DNA of 64,000 nt, from the NCBI RefSeq assembly GCF_008831285.2, contig NC_045146.1, forward strand, positions 7,390,972-7,454,971, given 5' to 3'. The DNA is from Nymphaea colorata. Lineage: Eukaryota > Streptophyta > Magnoliopsida > Nymphaeales > Nymphaeaceae. Positions 12,201 to 25,904 of the stretch are shown in pieces. A program made the translations under genes and the position numbers. Under the pieces are notes generated by a model. That model had not been told where the DNA came from. It saw only the letters and a program-made list of their open reading frames with translations, and did not search any database. Numbering within the stretch: the first letter of the stretch is position 1; each line of letters opens with the position of its first letter.

Positions 12201-12751
12201 AAAAAAAAAATTTTAAGTCCAAATGACCATTTTACCCTTCACCAATTTGATTTTGAAAGATCGAGTTTCAATGAACAAATGGGCCATTTCCGAGCCAAAC
12301 AGTACTTTTCACACCAGCATTGAACACCTTAACCCAATTCATCTAGGCCGTACAAGTTAGAAATTCTCATTTTGCCCTTGCATCCCGACATTTTATTGAG
12401 AAAGTAAGAGTTTTTCATCAAATTTCTAAAAAATACCTAAAATTTGAGCAATTAAGGTATTTCCTAATTTCCCATGACCCAAGAGTCATTAGAATCAGCT
12501 CACCAAGGTCGTCATAGTCTAAAGTTAAGAGTCGTCAAAGTCAGTTCACCAAGGTTATCCTAGCCTGAAGCTAGTTCTCCTATATAGCTCAAATCAGCTC
12601 CTGAAACTTAAAATGTGATTTTTAGTTCAACCAAGTCAAAACAAGTTTACCTTAATGGAGGAAAAATTTTATTTCACTACTTTTGAGTCACCCACCCAAG
12701 TTTCAGTAACTTATAGATTTCTATTGAGTCTTTCTCTTTCCTATTTGCAGG

Positions 12752-13860
12752 GGTTTGAGCTGAATTTAAGCTCAACTTGAAAGATTGAGCTGAAATCAAG
12801 TTGGTATTATGTTTATCATGAGTATACTCCTTTAGTTCAGTTTGAGTTCATTCATTCTAGTTTGAGTTCAATTCAGTTCTGAGTACTTTCTCTTTCATGT
12901 TTTTAAACGTTTGAGCTGAATTTGAGCTTAACCCGGAAGAGTGATTTTAATCCAAGCTAAGATCATGTTTATCATACATAGGTTAAGATTCCTTCGGTTT
13001 GGCTTGAGTTCATTATCCCTGTTTGAGCTCAATTCACAGTTCTGAGTACTTTCTCTTTCATGTTTTTAAACGTTTGAGCTTAATTTGAGCTTAACCCAGA
13101 AGAGTGATTTTAATCCAAGCTAAGATCTTGTTTATCATACATAGGTTAAGATTCCTTCGGTTTGGCTTGAGCTCATTATCCCTGTTTGAGCTCAATTCAC
13201 AGTTCTGAGTACTTTCTCTTTCATGTTTTTAAACGTTTGAGCTTAATTTGAGCTTAACCCGGAAGAGTGATTTTAATCCAAGCTAAGAACATGTTTATCA
13301 TACATAGGTTAAGATTCCTTCGGTTTGGTTTGAGCTTATTATCCCTGTTTGAGCTCAATTCAGTTCTAGTGTTTTCCCTTTCTTATTTTCATGGATTTTA
13401 GTTGAATTTGGGCTCCACCCGATAAATTGAGCTGAAATTTAATTGGGATTATGTTTATCATGAGCAAATCACTATTACCTTAGTTCGATTGGAGTTCATT
13501 CCTTTCAGTTTGACTACAATTTAGTTCCAAGTACTTTCTCTCTCCTATTTTTAGGGATTTGAGCTGAATTTAAGCTTAACCCGATAGAGTAAACTAAAAC
13601 TAAGTTAGGATCATGTTTAACATACATAAATCAAGCTTTTTTTAATTTTGTTTGAGTTCATTCATCCCGGTTTAAGTGTAATTCAGTTTCAAGTGTTTTT
13701 TTTTTCTTCTGCTTTCAAGGATTTGAGCTGAATTTAGGCTCAACCCAGTAGACTGAACTGAAACCAAGTTGGGATAATGTTTATCATGAGTAAATCAATA
13801 GTCTCTTACTTTAGTTGGAGTTCATTCCTTCTGGTTTGAGTTCAATTCAGTTCTAAAAGT
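12752..13860. repeat. Satellite-like tandem array, about 160-163-bp unit, seven copies
   Basis: The unit is anchored on TTTGAGCTGAATTT-type starts at about 12757, 12913, 13076, 13239, 13399, 13561 and 13725. Each unit also carries TCATGTTTATCATACATAGG or a related block and TACTTTCTCTTTC. The spacing is exactly 163 bp between copies 2, 3 and 4, which are nearly identical, and 156-164 bp between the outer, diverged copies. No open frame persists through the array. Confidence 0.85.
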
Positions 13861-14589
13861 TGTGGAGAACATTCCTATTACTTACTACACTCTATAAGTA
13901 GTTGTCAATCTTATTTTATAAAATTAAAAGTGAATTTCTCTGATCTTTCTTCATATCCTTACAATAAGTAGCTTTCCCAAGTACCCTCAGTTCTACTACG
14001 AAAATTCCAGTAAGTTTTTGTGTCTCTCGATTTCCCTTTATAAATGTGTCATATATAACTTGGTAAAAATTTGTTTTTGATTTTTAGAGTAATCCATAAA
14101 AAAGTTTTCAGCAAGACTTTAATTACAGCCTATTTAGGAACCTGGCCACAAGCTGGTTCAGTCAAATTAAGAAAATTCATTTGACACTCTGAAAATACAA
14201 ACACAAAGGCAAAATAGTCATTTCCTTTTGAGCTATATTCTTCTACATAAACATAGGGTGTATGTTGGTTTATGATTTTCTTTGGTTCTAAAACCTTAGT
14301 TCAAAACAATCACCTTATTTGAACCAATTTCAGCCCAAAATCACACATAAGGGCATTTAGGTATTTTTCATAAAACCTAACTTAAGAGCCACATGAAGCT
14401 AAGTTACCTTTTATATTCATTTCATGGATCGCTACCCCAATCTCTCATTAAAATAGAATTTTCCAAACATAGCACCTAGGATGAGTCTGTGCCCAGCCTA
14501 AATCTGAATTCAATTTTACAAAACTCAACCTAACCCAAGTCTAGTCCATGTCATACAACTTGAATCTACCTAACCCAGCTTAAGCCAGG

Positions 14590-14850
14590 TTCAGGTCCAT
14601 GCTGTTTTCATATATCTATTTCATATTTCTGATCCAAATCTTGTATCCAAGTCTTATTTCTATGTTTGGATTTCATATCCAAGTCTCAAATCTAATCTAT
14701 CTTTTGTAGATCGAGATCCATTATTCAGATTTTAGATCACATATATCAAAACATGATTTCAATGCCATATCTAGATCCATCTTCTAGAATTTTTCTTGGA
14801 TCTAGACCTAGATTTGGATCTCAGCATCAAACCCAGATCTAAGATCCACA
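14590..14850. repeat. GATCCAAAT-rich degenerate block
   Basis: Short words such as ATCCAAATC, ATATCCAAGTC and GATCTAGA recur at irregular spacing. It resembles blocks at 16560-17230 (opposite strand), 25905-26340 and 57950-58520. It is non-coding and probably part of the LTR or internal region of a non-autonomous retroelement. Confidence 0.5.
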
Positions 14851-15389
14851 TGTGAACTTCATGCAGATTATATCTCAAAAATGTATCGTGATTTTCTCTC
14901 TTCGCGCCTAATGTCAATTTGCACGTAAGCACTTGAAATATGTGAAATTCTTTGTTGAGCACTCCAGCATAGATTAAATCAAAATAGATATCTGAATCTA
15001 GCCGAAATGAATATTTTTTTTTATTTATATCAAATTTTATAATAAAGTTTAAAAGTGTGTTTTCTCTTCTTCGTTTTCTCACAACGTTCATCCTCCACTC
15101 TTAATGTCAATTTAAATACTTTATCAAAAATCGATCAGTACTTCTCCATGTATTAAGAAAGGTATAGCTCAAAACAAGTTAAATATTTAAGAGTCTAGGC
15201 TAAGTCTTGGTACGAGCTGCATTAACACTCAACCTAAATCCAACCAGACTCAGTGTGGGGGTCGTGCGAGTGGGCTCAAATATTGTGCAAGCTTCAGGTA
15301 ATTTTGTTTTCCCTCTTCTTTTTTTTTTTTATTATTTGCAATTTAGTTGTTTTTCTTCATGCATATTTAGTTTAGTTTTTACTTTTTAT

Positions 15390-15660
15390 CATGTTTAGTT
15401 TGAGCTTCTTTTTTTTTTTTTTTTTGCTTTTGGCATGTTTAGTTTTCTTTTGTTTCTAGCATGTTTACTTTAGCTTATTTCTTGCTTAGTTTAGCATGTT
15501 TATTTTATAGATTAGATTTTTTTTAATGCCTTTATGATAGACATAGGGTCAGGTTCATCCATCTCTTCTGTCTTTGTGTTTTATAATTTCATGTTTTTGC
15601 TTATGTAGTTTTACTTGAATCATGCATGTAAAATATAGTTCTTTTTCATGTTTTCTTTAA
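15390..15660. repeat. T-rich tract with GCATGTTTA repeats
   Basis: Long T runs alternate with several copies of (G)CATGTTTAGTTT or CATGTTTA. It follows a GC-richer stretch that ends in a CAG|GTAATT splice-like junction near 15296. A T/CT-rich tract follows a comparable stretch at 59700-59990. Confidence 0.45.
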
Positions 15661-15678
15661 TAATACATTGCACCTCTA

Positions 15679-16190
15679 TTGTCACGGGCCGACAACTCCG
15701 GACCGTGCGGCACGGCAAACTCTCGCCAGTAAGCCGCAAGCCTTCGCCTCGTTCAAGTGGGCGCAGATCACTTGAACGCTTTCCCGAAAACAAAGGACAC
15801 AAATTTGCACAAAGAGTGTGGAAAGAAAACTCGATTTCACTTCAGAGAGAAGAGTACATCACGAGGGAAAGCAAGTAAGCTATTACACTTTACTTACAAG
15901 GATGGCCGAAGCCGCTTACAGAATTCCCGATGCCGACCATCCAAAACAAGGAATCTCAATATCACACTTAGGGAGCCGTTTTGGGAGGGTACTCCGACAT
16001 AGGTGAACAAACTAGCTTACACCAAGACTCAACATAAGCAAAGCAAATACAGCAAAAGCAAAGGACTGTACAGACTCTAGACGCAGGGGAACATCTATTT
16101 TGACATGCATTAAGTACCTTGCAGCCACATGCACCTCTTGTCTGAAACCAGACTGGGTCAACAAAGTATCATACCCTGTGTGCATTAGCT
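15679..16190. mobile_element. GC-rich LTR-like insert
   Basis: GC content rises abruptly at TGTCACGGGCCGACAACTCC, within AT-rich flanks. The TGTCAC start and lack of a long open frame suggest an LTR or solo LTR. I could not define the right end or a target duplication, so the boundaries are approximate. Confidence 0.3.
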
Positions 16191-16559
16191 CAGGTATGTA
16201 AAAAGCATGAATCTAGCTTACTCCTTATACAAGAACCATTTCAAAATCATAGTTTTCCAAAATATTTTTAGAAATCAATTTCTTTAGATGTTTTTAAAAA
16301 CCTTAGGCCATATAGGCGTGGGATCTAATCTTAGCACAATTTTCTATAAGACTTAGCTGCTTAGAGCCTACTATTTATAAACTTAGTCCCACAGCCTAGG
16401 TCTAGTCAGACTTCTTTAAACACTCATTCATATAAAATAAATGAAGTGTATATTCTATATCACATAGTATGACTAAGATCAACCACACTTGCTATAGTCA
16501 AACCCAAGTCGATTCAAACCTAGTTTACAAAAAATTGAACTCAGCCACTTTGACCAACT

Positions 16560-17230
16560 TACCCTTAGCTCATTTGGATCTTGGATCTCAATTCAAAATA
16601 TTGAATCCAAATCATAAACTTCATACTGATCTAAATTTGGATCTTAAGCTCAGTTTTAGCATACTTAGATTTGGATCCCAAATAATGAATTATGAATTTT
16701 GGATTATGGATCTTGGATCTCAAATTTTGGATCTTAAATATTACATTTTGGATTTTGTACTTTGAAGCTTAGATTTTGGTTCTGATTCCTATTGGGTTTT
16801 GGACCTTATATCTTAGATTATGGGTATCAAATTATGGTTTTTGGATATCAAATTTTAGATTTCAAACAATATATCTTGGACCTTGGATTTCAGATTTTGG
16901 GTTTTAGATCTCAAGTTTTAGATTTTAGATCAGATTTTACACCATGAATTTTGGATCATAAATCTTAGAACAATATTCACATTATCAAACCCAAATACAA
17001 GATTTTAAACATTGTAATCATCAAATTTTATCCTTTCAATTTGGATATTAAAAGATCCAATCATGAATACAGGATCAAATTTATTGGATCTTTGACCTTG
17101 AATTTTGGATCATGAGTTTCAATCACATGAAATGATATTTTGACTTCTACAACGTCTCATATTTCAAGTTTAGGACAATAAAATTTTTTAGATCATGATT
17201 ATAAGTCTTGGATTCAGATTTTGGGTGTTC
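16560..17230. repeat. GGATCTT/TTTGGAT-rich degenerate array
   Basis: Variants of TTTTGGATC, TTGGATCTCAAAT and TTAGAT recur over about 670 bases. The sequence is the reverse-complement type of the blocks at 14590 and 57950. It is non-coding. Confidence 0.5.
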
Positions 17231-17683
17231 TCTTAATGGGTCAACGTCCTACATCTTACTCCTAGTAGAGACCGGACTCCAAGTCTAGATGACTTAGTTG
17301 CATGCATCATATTATATTAATGACATTGATTTGCATTGCGTTATGATGATCCATACATGAACAGACTTTAGAATAATTTCCTTTTGTTTATTAGTCTATT
17401 TCTGAGATCTATTTAGATTTTAAAACATGCATGATTCCAAAATTAGGGTACATTTGCTTTTCATAGGTTTTGGATGATATTTAGACTTAGTTATTGGAAC
17501 TTTTAGTCTAGTGTTTGGTTTGATTATGTTTAATAAAGGTGCCAGGAATGATCAGACCTTGTACCAACAGGTCGGGTCCCATCTCTCAGAATCCTGCACA
17601 AGGAACGGAGGTGAGTACGGGTTAACAAGTATAATTTTATTATGGCATGTGTGTAAGATTGAAAAAATTTACAAGCAACCAAG

Positions 17684-17688
17684 TAAAC

Positions 17689-17746
<58 letters not shown>

Positions 17747-17751
17747 GTTTA
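17684..17751. repeat. Perfect 68-bp palindrome with (TA)n core
   Basis: TAAACACTTTA at 17684-17694 is matched exactly by TAAAGTGTTTA at 17741-17751, with uninterrupted TA repeat between. The palindrome can therefore extrude as a cruciform over its full length. Confidence 0.9.
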
Positions 17752-17759
17752 TATGGTAG

Positions 17760-20700
17760 AGAGTGAGGAAGAGAAAATTATATCATTATTACCAACAAAT
17801 ACAAACAATTTATAAAAAAATGTACATATTGAAAATTTTATTATTTAAAAATTATCAATAAACAAATGCAGCTTTTATGGGTCAAATAGTTTCTCATTAT
17901 TTGCAGCGAAAACTTGAGACCCATCCAAGAGCTCCTTGCTAGTGTTATCCTTCTAAGGCTATCACATTGAAGAAATACAAGCAATCTTTCTTCTATTGGC
18001 TATTGGCGCCATCTGTTGCTCTGCAAACTGGACCTCCTCAAGATGCCATGAAAACCATGAGTCCACTTGCATTCCAGTCTCTGTTACCATGTTAAGTACA
18101 GAACTGCAACCATCTCAAGAGAAGATTTGCCATTTATAACAAACATGCTGAACTTTGAGCACTACAGTTATGCCACACATTAGCTCATTGAATTCTTGTG
18201 CATCTCTTATACTTGGAACATTTGTATGTGAGCTACAAAAGCACATACTTTAGCTAGCTTCTGTTAGAACAGTATGCACAAGTGGCTGCAGACTTCAAGC
18301 TCCAGAATAAAGACATGTAAGTGCTAATTACAAAACCATAGACATATCATATTTAAGACATTACCATAAACACAGAACCACTTCTTGGCTAAAACTATTT
18401 GATTACCATAACAAATATACCAATGCTTGAGTTTGTGACAACTTATACAATTGTGTTTGTGTTAAATATATCTGGCTTGTTACATTGATAGAACGAAGTG
18501 AAAACTAGTTAGGACCCATTTTAGCACAGGGTAACAAAAAAAGACTTTTTTTTTATTAGCACAAAATTGAAATAGAAAATAAATGCTAAAAGCATGTCTA
18601 TGGAAAGATTAAATAATTCTAGATAGCAATAAGTCTTGCAAGAAAATCAGCTACAATATGAGTAAAGTGTAGTAGCCATGAACCATAAAAAGACCCAAAT
18701 CTAAAGAATTTTCCTGCATTCATGATGGAGAAGCTCAGGACCAAAAGAATGAATTCCATGCAAAGAAAAATGTAACCTTGCATTTTGCTGAAGAGAAATG
18801 TGACTGCGTACTTCTTTAGTAATTTTTCTATGCTTTTGACATTTTAGTTTTTAGTAATAACTTATGATGCCAAATAATTAAAAGTCCATGTCCTCGTGCT
18901 CGATGTCTCATGGGATTCTTGGAGTTGCACCTCATAGATGTAACTACTGAAACCCATGTTCAAAAGATGCAAACCCTAACCCACAATCGAGTTTATTTTC
19001 TTTTCATATTTAAATATTTATATCAAAAGATTGAGAGTGTTGCTACTTTCTCAAAAAGATTTTATTGATAGACTGCTAAATAGAGTACAACGTTGAACAT
19101 TTACTTGTTCTAAAGATTGCTATCTAGCGCTATAGCTTCGATAGAAAATCTATAACTTTGATTGAGAATGTCAACTATTTGGCACTCTATTGGGTGAACT
19201 AACATACAAAGGAAAAAGAAATGGTGATTGCTTGATTACTTCTGATCTAATCAAACTGTTTGTCCAACATAGTTCTAAAATTACTACATAGTAAACAGTA
19301 GGTATATAGTAGAGGGATACCAAAAATTAGGAAAAACATTATATGATCATCCAACATCATGAAGGCCACCTATAAAAGGAGCACGTAGGAAGATGTCTTA
19401 GCAAAATAAATGCAAGCCATATTATGATAGTAAACATCAAAAGGATCAAGGAATATAGAAGAGGCAAAATGTTCACTGTACATAGAAAAAGAAATCTACT
19501 CGATTCCATCTTAAAGACTGATCTCATGCAACCTTTCTCCTTTCCAACCATCATCCAATTGTTGAAGTAGTCTCAAAGAAACATTCCCCCTTTCCAGCTA
19601 AAATCTAGAGAAAGAAACACCTTCATCTAGGAATAGGACGTCAAAGGAGGAAGATAAGTGTATGTTGTTCTTGAGAAGCAGCCTTCCTCTTGAGAAGATA
19701 ACTAAAGTGTTGAATTGTTGTTCATATGCTACTCAATCCCTTGCATACACAAGGAGAACCAATGCCCTTTTGTTGAAAGAACCAATGGGCCTCCAAATGA
19801 CTAAGGCCTCATTTTAAATCTTTGTCCCACAGTAAAAGAGAACACAAAGCTGAAATCACTAGAATGATATATTCAGAGTGATTTTGAAAGAATACAAAAT
19901 TTCTAGAAGGATAATCGCAACCCTTTAAAAATATTTGTAAAAAGCAAGGGAAGATTTTGAAAAGTTAGAAAGGAAGAGGGTTTATCGAGCACTATTCTCT
20001 CTCTCCCAGCTCATTTAGGTAAAATTGAGGAAGTGTTGAAGAGTCATAGAGAGAGGGAGAGAGAGAAAGAGTACGACAGTGGAGAAGGGAGCACAGAAGC
20101 AGGAGAGATGAGAGAATGAGAGAGATGTGGAGGAGTAGGAGAGGGCAATAGTGAGGTAAGATTTATTTGAGACTTTTGACTTTGCCCTTCAATCTTCAAT
20201 TGTTTCTAGATTTGTAATTTAAATAATTATCTTGTTAATCTATGGAAGAGAATTTCTATTTTTAACTATTTTAAGATAGAACTTTTGTAACTATGACATT
20301 CCATCGTAAAAAAAAGGAGTTTATATGATATGTATATCATGGAATTTTTTGGGGCTTCTCTTAATCATGGTTAACTATTTGGAATAGAAGAGTTGTATGA
20401 GTCTAACATGAGAGTAACTTCAGCAAGTTTTGCTTCGAGAAAGTTATGTGGTCATGCCCTTGATGGGGTTGTTATCATGCACAGTCCACTCTTGTGCCTA
20501 GTTGGGGTTCATGTTTAATGTAAAAGATGAAAACCACTCAGTTGTCACTTGATTAGGTTTAAATCTTGCATTATGCTGAAATGAAAGAGGGCTTTTATAG
20601 CCACGTATGGGTTAAGTTTGAAGGGTTTATATGATTAAGGGTTTGATTCCTTAATTTGTTGGAATAAACTACATTCTTACATCTAAGGGAAGGCATTGTC

Positions 20701-23700
20701 CTACATGGTTAGGGTTTTTGGGAGTTTGTATTAATTAGGATTTCAAGTAAATGCAAAAAGGGTGGATTAGGTAAGGTTATGACAACATACTAGGATCAGC
20801 AATTAGTGGGACTGATGGACATGTAGTGGGATTAGTTTAAAATTACTTATTGAAGTTTACAGTTAATTATATTATTGAATTATGAATAGGTGGGCTGGCA
20901 CACAAAACCACACCAAGGACATGTTCGAAGATCATAACAAACAGTGCTCATTCTTCTTAGTGAGAAATTTTTGTATAATGGCTTATTTGGTGGTTGCTTT
21001 GTGGAATATTTGTTTTGTTTAGTTGATATGAAGATTTTTAGAGTGGCTAGTTTGTTATGTAAGCCTGATTTACTTATGTTAATAGTGGAAGAATGATGAT
21101 TTTACACGTAACATGATTCTTTATGGCTAGTTGATGTAAATAAATAACTATATACATATAATTTGGTTAAGTCATTTATGGATGGACCATGGGAATAAAT
21201 GTACAACAGATTTTTAGCAGTTTGTTTTGCATTTCAATCAAGAAGTAATATGATTCTGTTTGGTTGGATGTTATGCTGAATAGTTGTCATAACTTATGTA
21301 TATATGTTGACGATTGTGCTTGAAATGTGATTAAAGAATGACCTATGTCCATTTTTTTATAGGAAATGTTGATTGTCCATTAAAGAAGAATGATTACCTC
21401 ATGTGTAATTTGTACCTAGCACATTATATCAAGTTAAAAATGACTGCCAAGAAAGAAAGATTAAGATTCAAGGTAATTTCTTGTTGAATGAGCATGAGAA
21501 AAATTTTAAAGTGAATATATGTTATAGAAAAATAATTTATAAGATGATTAAAATTTTCTTGTAAGTCTAGCATAACTGGCCACAATTGCTACCTAAGGGC
21601 GGTGACCACATTGACAGCCAACCAAGGGGTGCAGCTTGTGATGGGTGAGGAATGAGTCCTATTAATACTCTTGCATTTGTTACCCAATGGGAAATTGATT
21701 GAGTATAAAATGGTCACTAGTCGCATGATTTCATGAAAGAGTGAGGGGGAACCTCAAGTGGATAGTGAGTCTCCATTGAAGTAATAGAGCAAACTTAAAA
21801 AGACTGGTACAAGAAAGCTGAGAGCTCAATAACACATGATTTTAAGAATTAAGTTTAGAACTAGTTTAATAGAATCAAGTTGATTGCATGTTAACATAAC
21901 ATTATCTACTATTTGTTGTTCTTATGTACGGATATTCTGAATGGTGTGGTCATTATTATAAATATGCTCACTGAATCATTAAGACTCTTTATAAGTATTT
22001 TATTTTCAATGGAGTGTGATAGAGCTCCTAAGGAAGGCAGCTAAGCATGAGCTTATATCATGCCCTGAGTTCCCAATGTAATTAGTAAGATGTAGAGTCT
22101 TTGTTTGATTATGTATTTGCATGGCATCTAGAAAGTGGATGGTTGTCTTCACGTGAAGAAAGCTAAATCCATGTACTTTGGTATGAGAACGACAAAGTAA
22201 CAATTACATCAACTTTTGGCCATATTAGAAATTCCAAATTGAAATTTTATCTTAGTGACTATTGAATTTTGAATTCTATGAGGTAATTACAATTTTCTCC
22301 TCACTCCCTATACATGGGGGTGACAATTTTAGAATCAACACTTAGTGCAGAAGTTAATAAGATATATATATATATGCCTGAATCTTCTCTATCCCGCAAA
22401 AATAGAAAAGGAGGTTGATATTATTTAGGAGGCACCTGAATGCCACAGACAAAGATCCATGGATGTGGATGCTCGTCCATAGATCTTTGTCCATGGATGA
22501 AAACTATGGATGGTGATCCATGGATGGATCTTTGTCCATAGATGAAAAACCATGGATGATAATGATAGTTGTGGTCCAAAACACTTGTCAACCACAGTTG
22601 TGATAGAAGGACAACACTCCATCACTTGTTCACTCGGGCAAAGAACATCTTTGGCAATGATAGAGCAACCAAAGAAGGCTCTCGTGGAGAAAAAGGGGGC
22701 AAGTGCACACTGGAGAATGCTCCCTGTTGAAATGCTTTCACATGAAAATAGATTAATATAAACGATATTTGTAGTGCTGAGAGGGCCATACCCTATAGTG
22801 GTGATCTTGCTCATCATGTCATCATGACTAGATCCCCCAATGTGAATGGTTCTATGCAGCTGGTAAATATCACTGGCATAGATTTATATCTGTTACACTT
22901 TTGTACTTGGACCAGACAAACCTAGTGTAGAAACATGCATATTGTATAAAACAACATGCACAACATTGGTGTAACATGGTGTAGTTCATGGAGTAAGAGT
23001 AAATCAACAATTTGGAAATGGCTTCTAAACTTTTGGCATGCTTTCTTCATACAAAAATGAAGGTGACCAGATGAAGAAGTTCAAGAATTATCCTTTGGAC
23101 ATCAAGTTGAAAGTTAAAGAGGCCATGACAAAAGTATGACATGTAAGACAACATGCTATGTGTTTAGTAGAAGACTGTCAAAAAACTTCAGCTCAAGAAA
23201 GGGTCTAAACACCTTCGAGTAAAAATTTAGTGTAAAATATCTAGACATGTAAGAGAAACTAATGGGTTTTACAAATTTGAAAAACACTTTATGGAACTTA
23301 AATAACTGAATTCCCAAATTTCAAGACCAACTTTCTAAATCTGTAAATTGCTGAAAACCAATTTCCAAAAAATTGGCTCAATGGGGAACCGAAAGAACTC
23401 CACATTCTATGAAAATTGGTTGGCACAAACTAGATATGTAAACTAGACAATTCCCTTTTACAGTTTGCAAATATAATTTACAGATTGGGAGAAATATATT
23501 TTTAAATTTGGATGGGAATCTAAAAAAATTCAGAATACAGTTTTTGGGTTTTACTAAAGAACCTAAGGTCCTAAAACAAGGCAGCTTGATTCAAAATGAC
23601 TTCTAATGCATGATAAACATTGGACCTATATAATGAAATTAACCTAAAATGCATAAAACAAGAAGGATGCAAAGCACGAACACACGAGGTAACATGCACA

Positions 23701-24780
23701 TAACAAGCATAACAAGTTCGTAACAAACTTGACAAGCACACTTGATAACCAAGGTTCCTAAAACATGATCCCCACAAGCACAATAGCTTCTAATGTATAA
23801 TAATCATTGGTTCCTAACTTTCGACACACCATCGAAGTAAATCCCCAATCATCAGATTCAAAGATCATGCTAAACTCTCAATTAATTATATTGAGAGTGT
23901 GTGTATCTCTTTCTCATCATTTGGTTTCACGTTAAAAGTGCATTGCAAAAAACCTGTTTCTGTAATTCGACTAATAGATAGGTCAAATGACAACAAAAGT
24001 GCACAAAATAAGGCTCATTGGAATCTACATCAAAGAACAAATTTACTTTTTATGGGATCATGGTATTCTATCCTATGCATGAGTCATGAAGTCACAAATA
24101 AAGATCAGATTTCTGCTATCCAAAATTCCACATGCATGGATAGTTTCCTGTATTTTGCATAGCAAAGAGAGTAGACAAAGTAAAAAACATGTAAAATTAG
24201 TTCCAAAAGAAAGCGAACACCCTAACAATTCCAAGGCCTATCTAAAAAAAAAAAGACCTCCTACAGAGCACAGAGCCTTCGTTGTTCCAGCATGGCATAT
24301 TCATGTTCTATGCATAGGAGTGTTTGCACGTCCTAGATAATAATTAACATGTAATCATGTGTATGACAAAGCAAAAACACGATGAACCTACTCTATATGC
24401 AAGCTACTATTGAGAGAGTAATATGAGATGCATGAAAAGGCAACATGCAAATGGAAAATATAATGAATTCATATTGCCATGCATATATGGGTTTTGCACA
24501 TGAATCGAGCAAAACACCATACAACGGCATGGAGTATGCATTAGACGCCTAATATAAACGTCCCTCACAATGTTTGAGAACCCACAAATTGCAAAATATG
24601 AGGGACTTTAGCATTGATCATTCAGAAAATCTAATAAAAATCCCACTGCTCTCTTTAGACAGTAGGTGGTACCTGCACGGATTCATGGCTTCAAAGCAGC
24701 TACTAGGAATACTGGTTTTAAGGCCATGCTAATACACAAAAGGACCTAGACCATAGTGTAAATAGAGTGCAATATGAGAG
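17760..24780. other. Long gene-free intergenic region
   Basis: About 7 kb of AT-rich DNA with only short open frames. A purine-rich stretch at 20040-20160 (GAGAGAGGGAGAGAGAG, then GTGAGGTAAG) could be a transcribed leader with a splice donor, but no downstream exon was found. Nothing else could be assigned. Confidence 0.5.
22440..22565. repeat. CCATGGATG/CCATAGATG minisatellite
   Basis: At least seven variants of TCCATGGATG or CCATAGAT occur in about 120 bases, interspersed with ATCTTTGTCCATGGATG. A translation of the array gives no recognised protein. Confidence 0.65.
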
Positions 24781-24789
24781 AGGGATAGA

Positions 24790-25110
24790 AGCCTACATTG
24801 TTCTCATATTCAGAAAGATCTCAAAAAAGAGAAGGCCAAAGTTTTCTCCGCTTTTTCTCCTTTCTTCTTATCTCTATCTTTCTTCATTTCTTCCTCTCTA
24901 TAGATGGATGCAAGACTGGTAAATTCCTCCAAGGCTGGTGTGGACTCCAAAAGGCCCCCCCGACCTGCAAAATCACCTAAGTTAGGTATTCAATGAAGAA
25001 TAAAGAAAGAAAAGAGGAGAGAAGACTTACTACAAAATCACCTAAGTGAGAAGGTGATATGGATGTCCCCCACCATGGCACTATTTATAATTGGTTGTGG
25101 TGGCATTTAT
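24790..25110 (-). promoter_or_regulatory. Possible retroelement LTR promoter, minus strand
   Basis: On the minus strand, TTATAAATAGTGCCATGG (TATA-like, around 25092-25075) precedes a pyrimidine-rich leader (around 25030-24990). The GATCC-rich and 189-bp repeats lie upstream on that strand. The arrangement mirrors that at 57950-59520 on the plus strand. No LTR ends were defined. Confidence 0.25.
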
Positions 25111-25531
25111 ATGATTTTCAGAAAGTCCTAATGGCTGTGAACTCCAAGTGGCCGAGGTTTTGGCTTGAAGAAAAAGAGGAGCAACTCTGGATTGGCTGGT
25201 CAAGATTGCTTGGAAAACAAATGTCAAGATTTGATGAATTCATACTTCAAACGTATATTTTAGAGCAAGATTTGGACTGAAATATGGATTTGAAAAGGGA
25301 ATTCATGGCTTTTAAATATATTTAAATAGTGTTTGAAACTGCACTTTGAAGATCTCTTTTGATGTTGAGGTTAGATGTTCAGATACTGATGTCAGCCTAT
25401 CCTCCATTTCATCTCCTTTCCTTGGTAGTTCCCCTTCTTGTTTCTCCTCTCACTCTTTCTGGAAACGTGATTGAAAATCTATCACTTTCTCTCTCTTTTG
25501 AAATGGAGAACTAAGGAACAGGCAAATGAAC

Positions 25532-25900
25532 CCACTTTGAAAAGGCTCATTTTGGTTTCAACTTTGATGAAGTCAGGTCCAGATTGACGTAAGTCAATAT
25601 CTGAGTCGGCTAAAATGCCCCTAAATTAGTCAAACCATCATCAAATCAGCCAAGTCAGTCCCCGAATTCGTTAAATTGACCCTGAATCAATCGGATTGAC
25701 CTCGGATCAGTTGAATTGGTCCACTTTGAAAAGGCTCCATTTTGGTATCAACTTCGATGAAGTCAGGTCCATGTTGCAGGAGTTTGTATCTGAATCGGCT
25801 AAAATTGCCCCAGTATCCAAATTGGCTAAAATGGCGCTGAATCGATCGGATTGACCTCGGATTGGTTCAATCAATGATCGAGTTGCTCGTGTCGACCACC
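25532..25900. repeat. Tandem duplication, 189-bp unit
   Basis: CCACTTTGAAAAGGCTC at 25532 recurs at 25721. Each copy continues through TTTTGGT.TCAACTT.GATG, AAGTCAGGTCCA and ATCGGATTGACCTCGGAT. The two copies are diverged, and the second has an extra TTGGCTAAAATGG segment. Confidence 0.8.
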
Positions 25901-25904
25901 ATCT

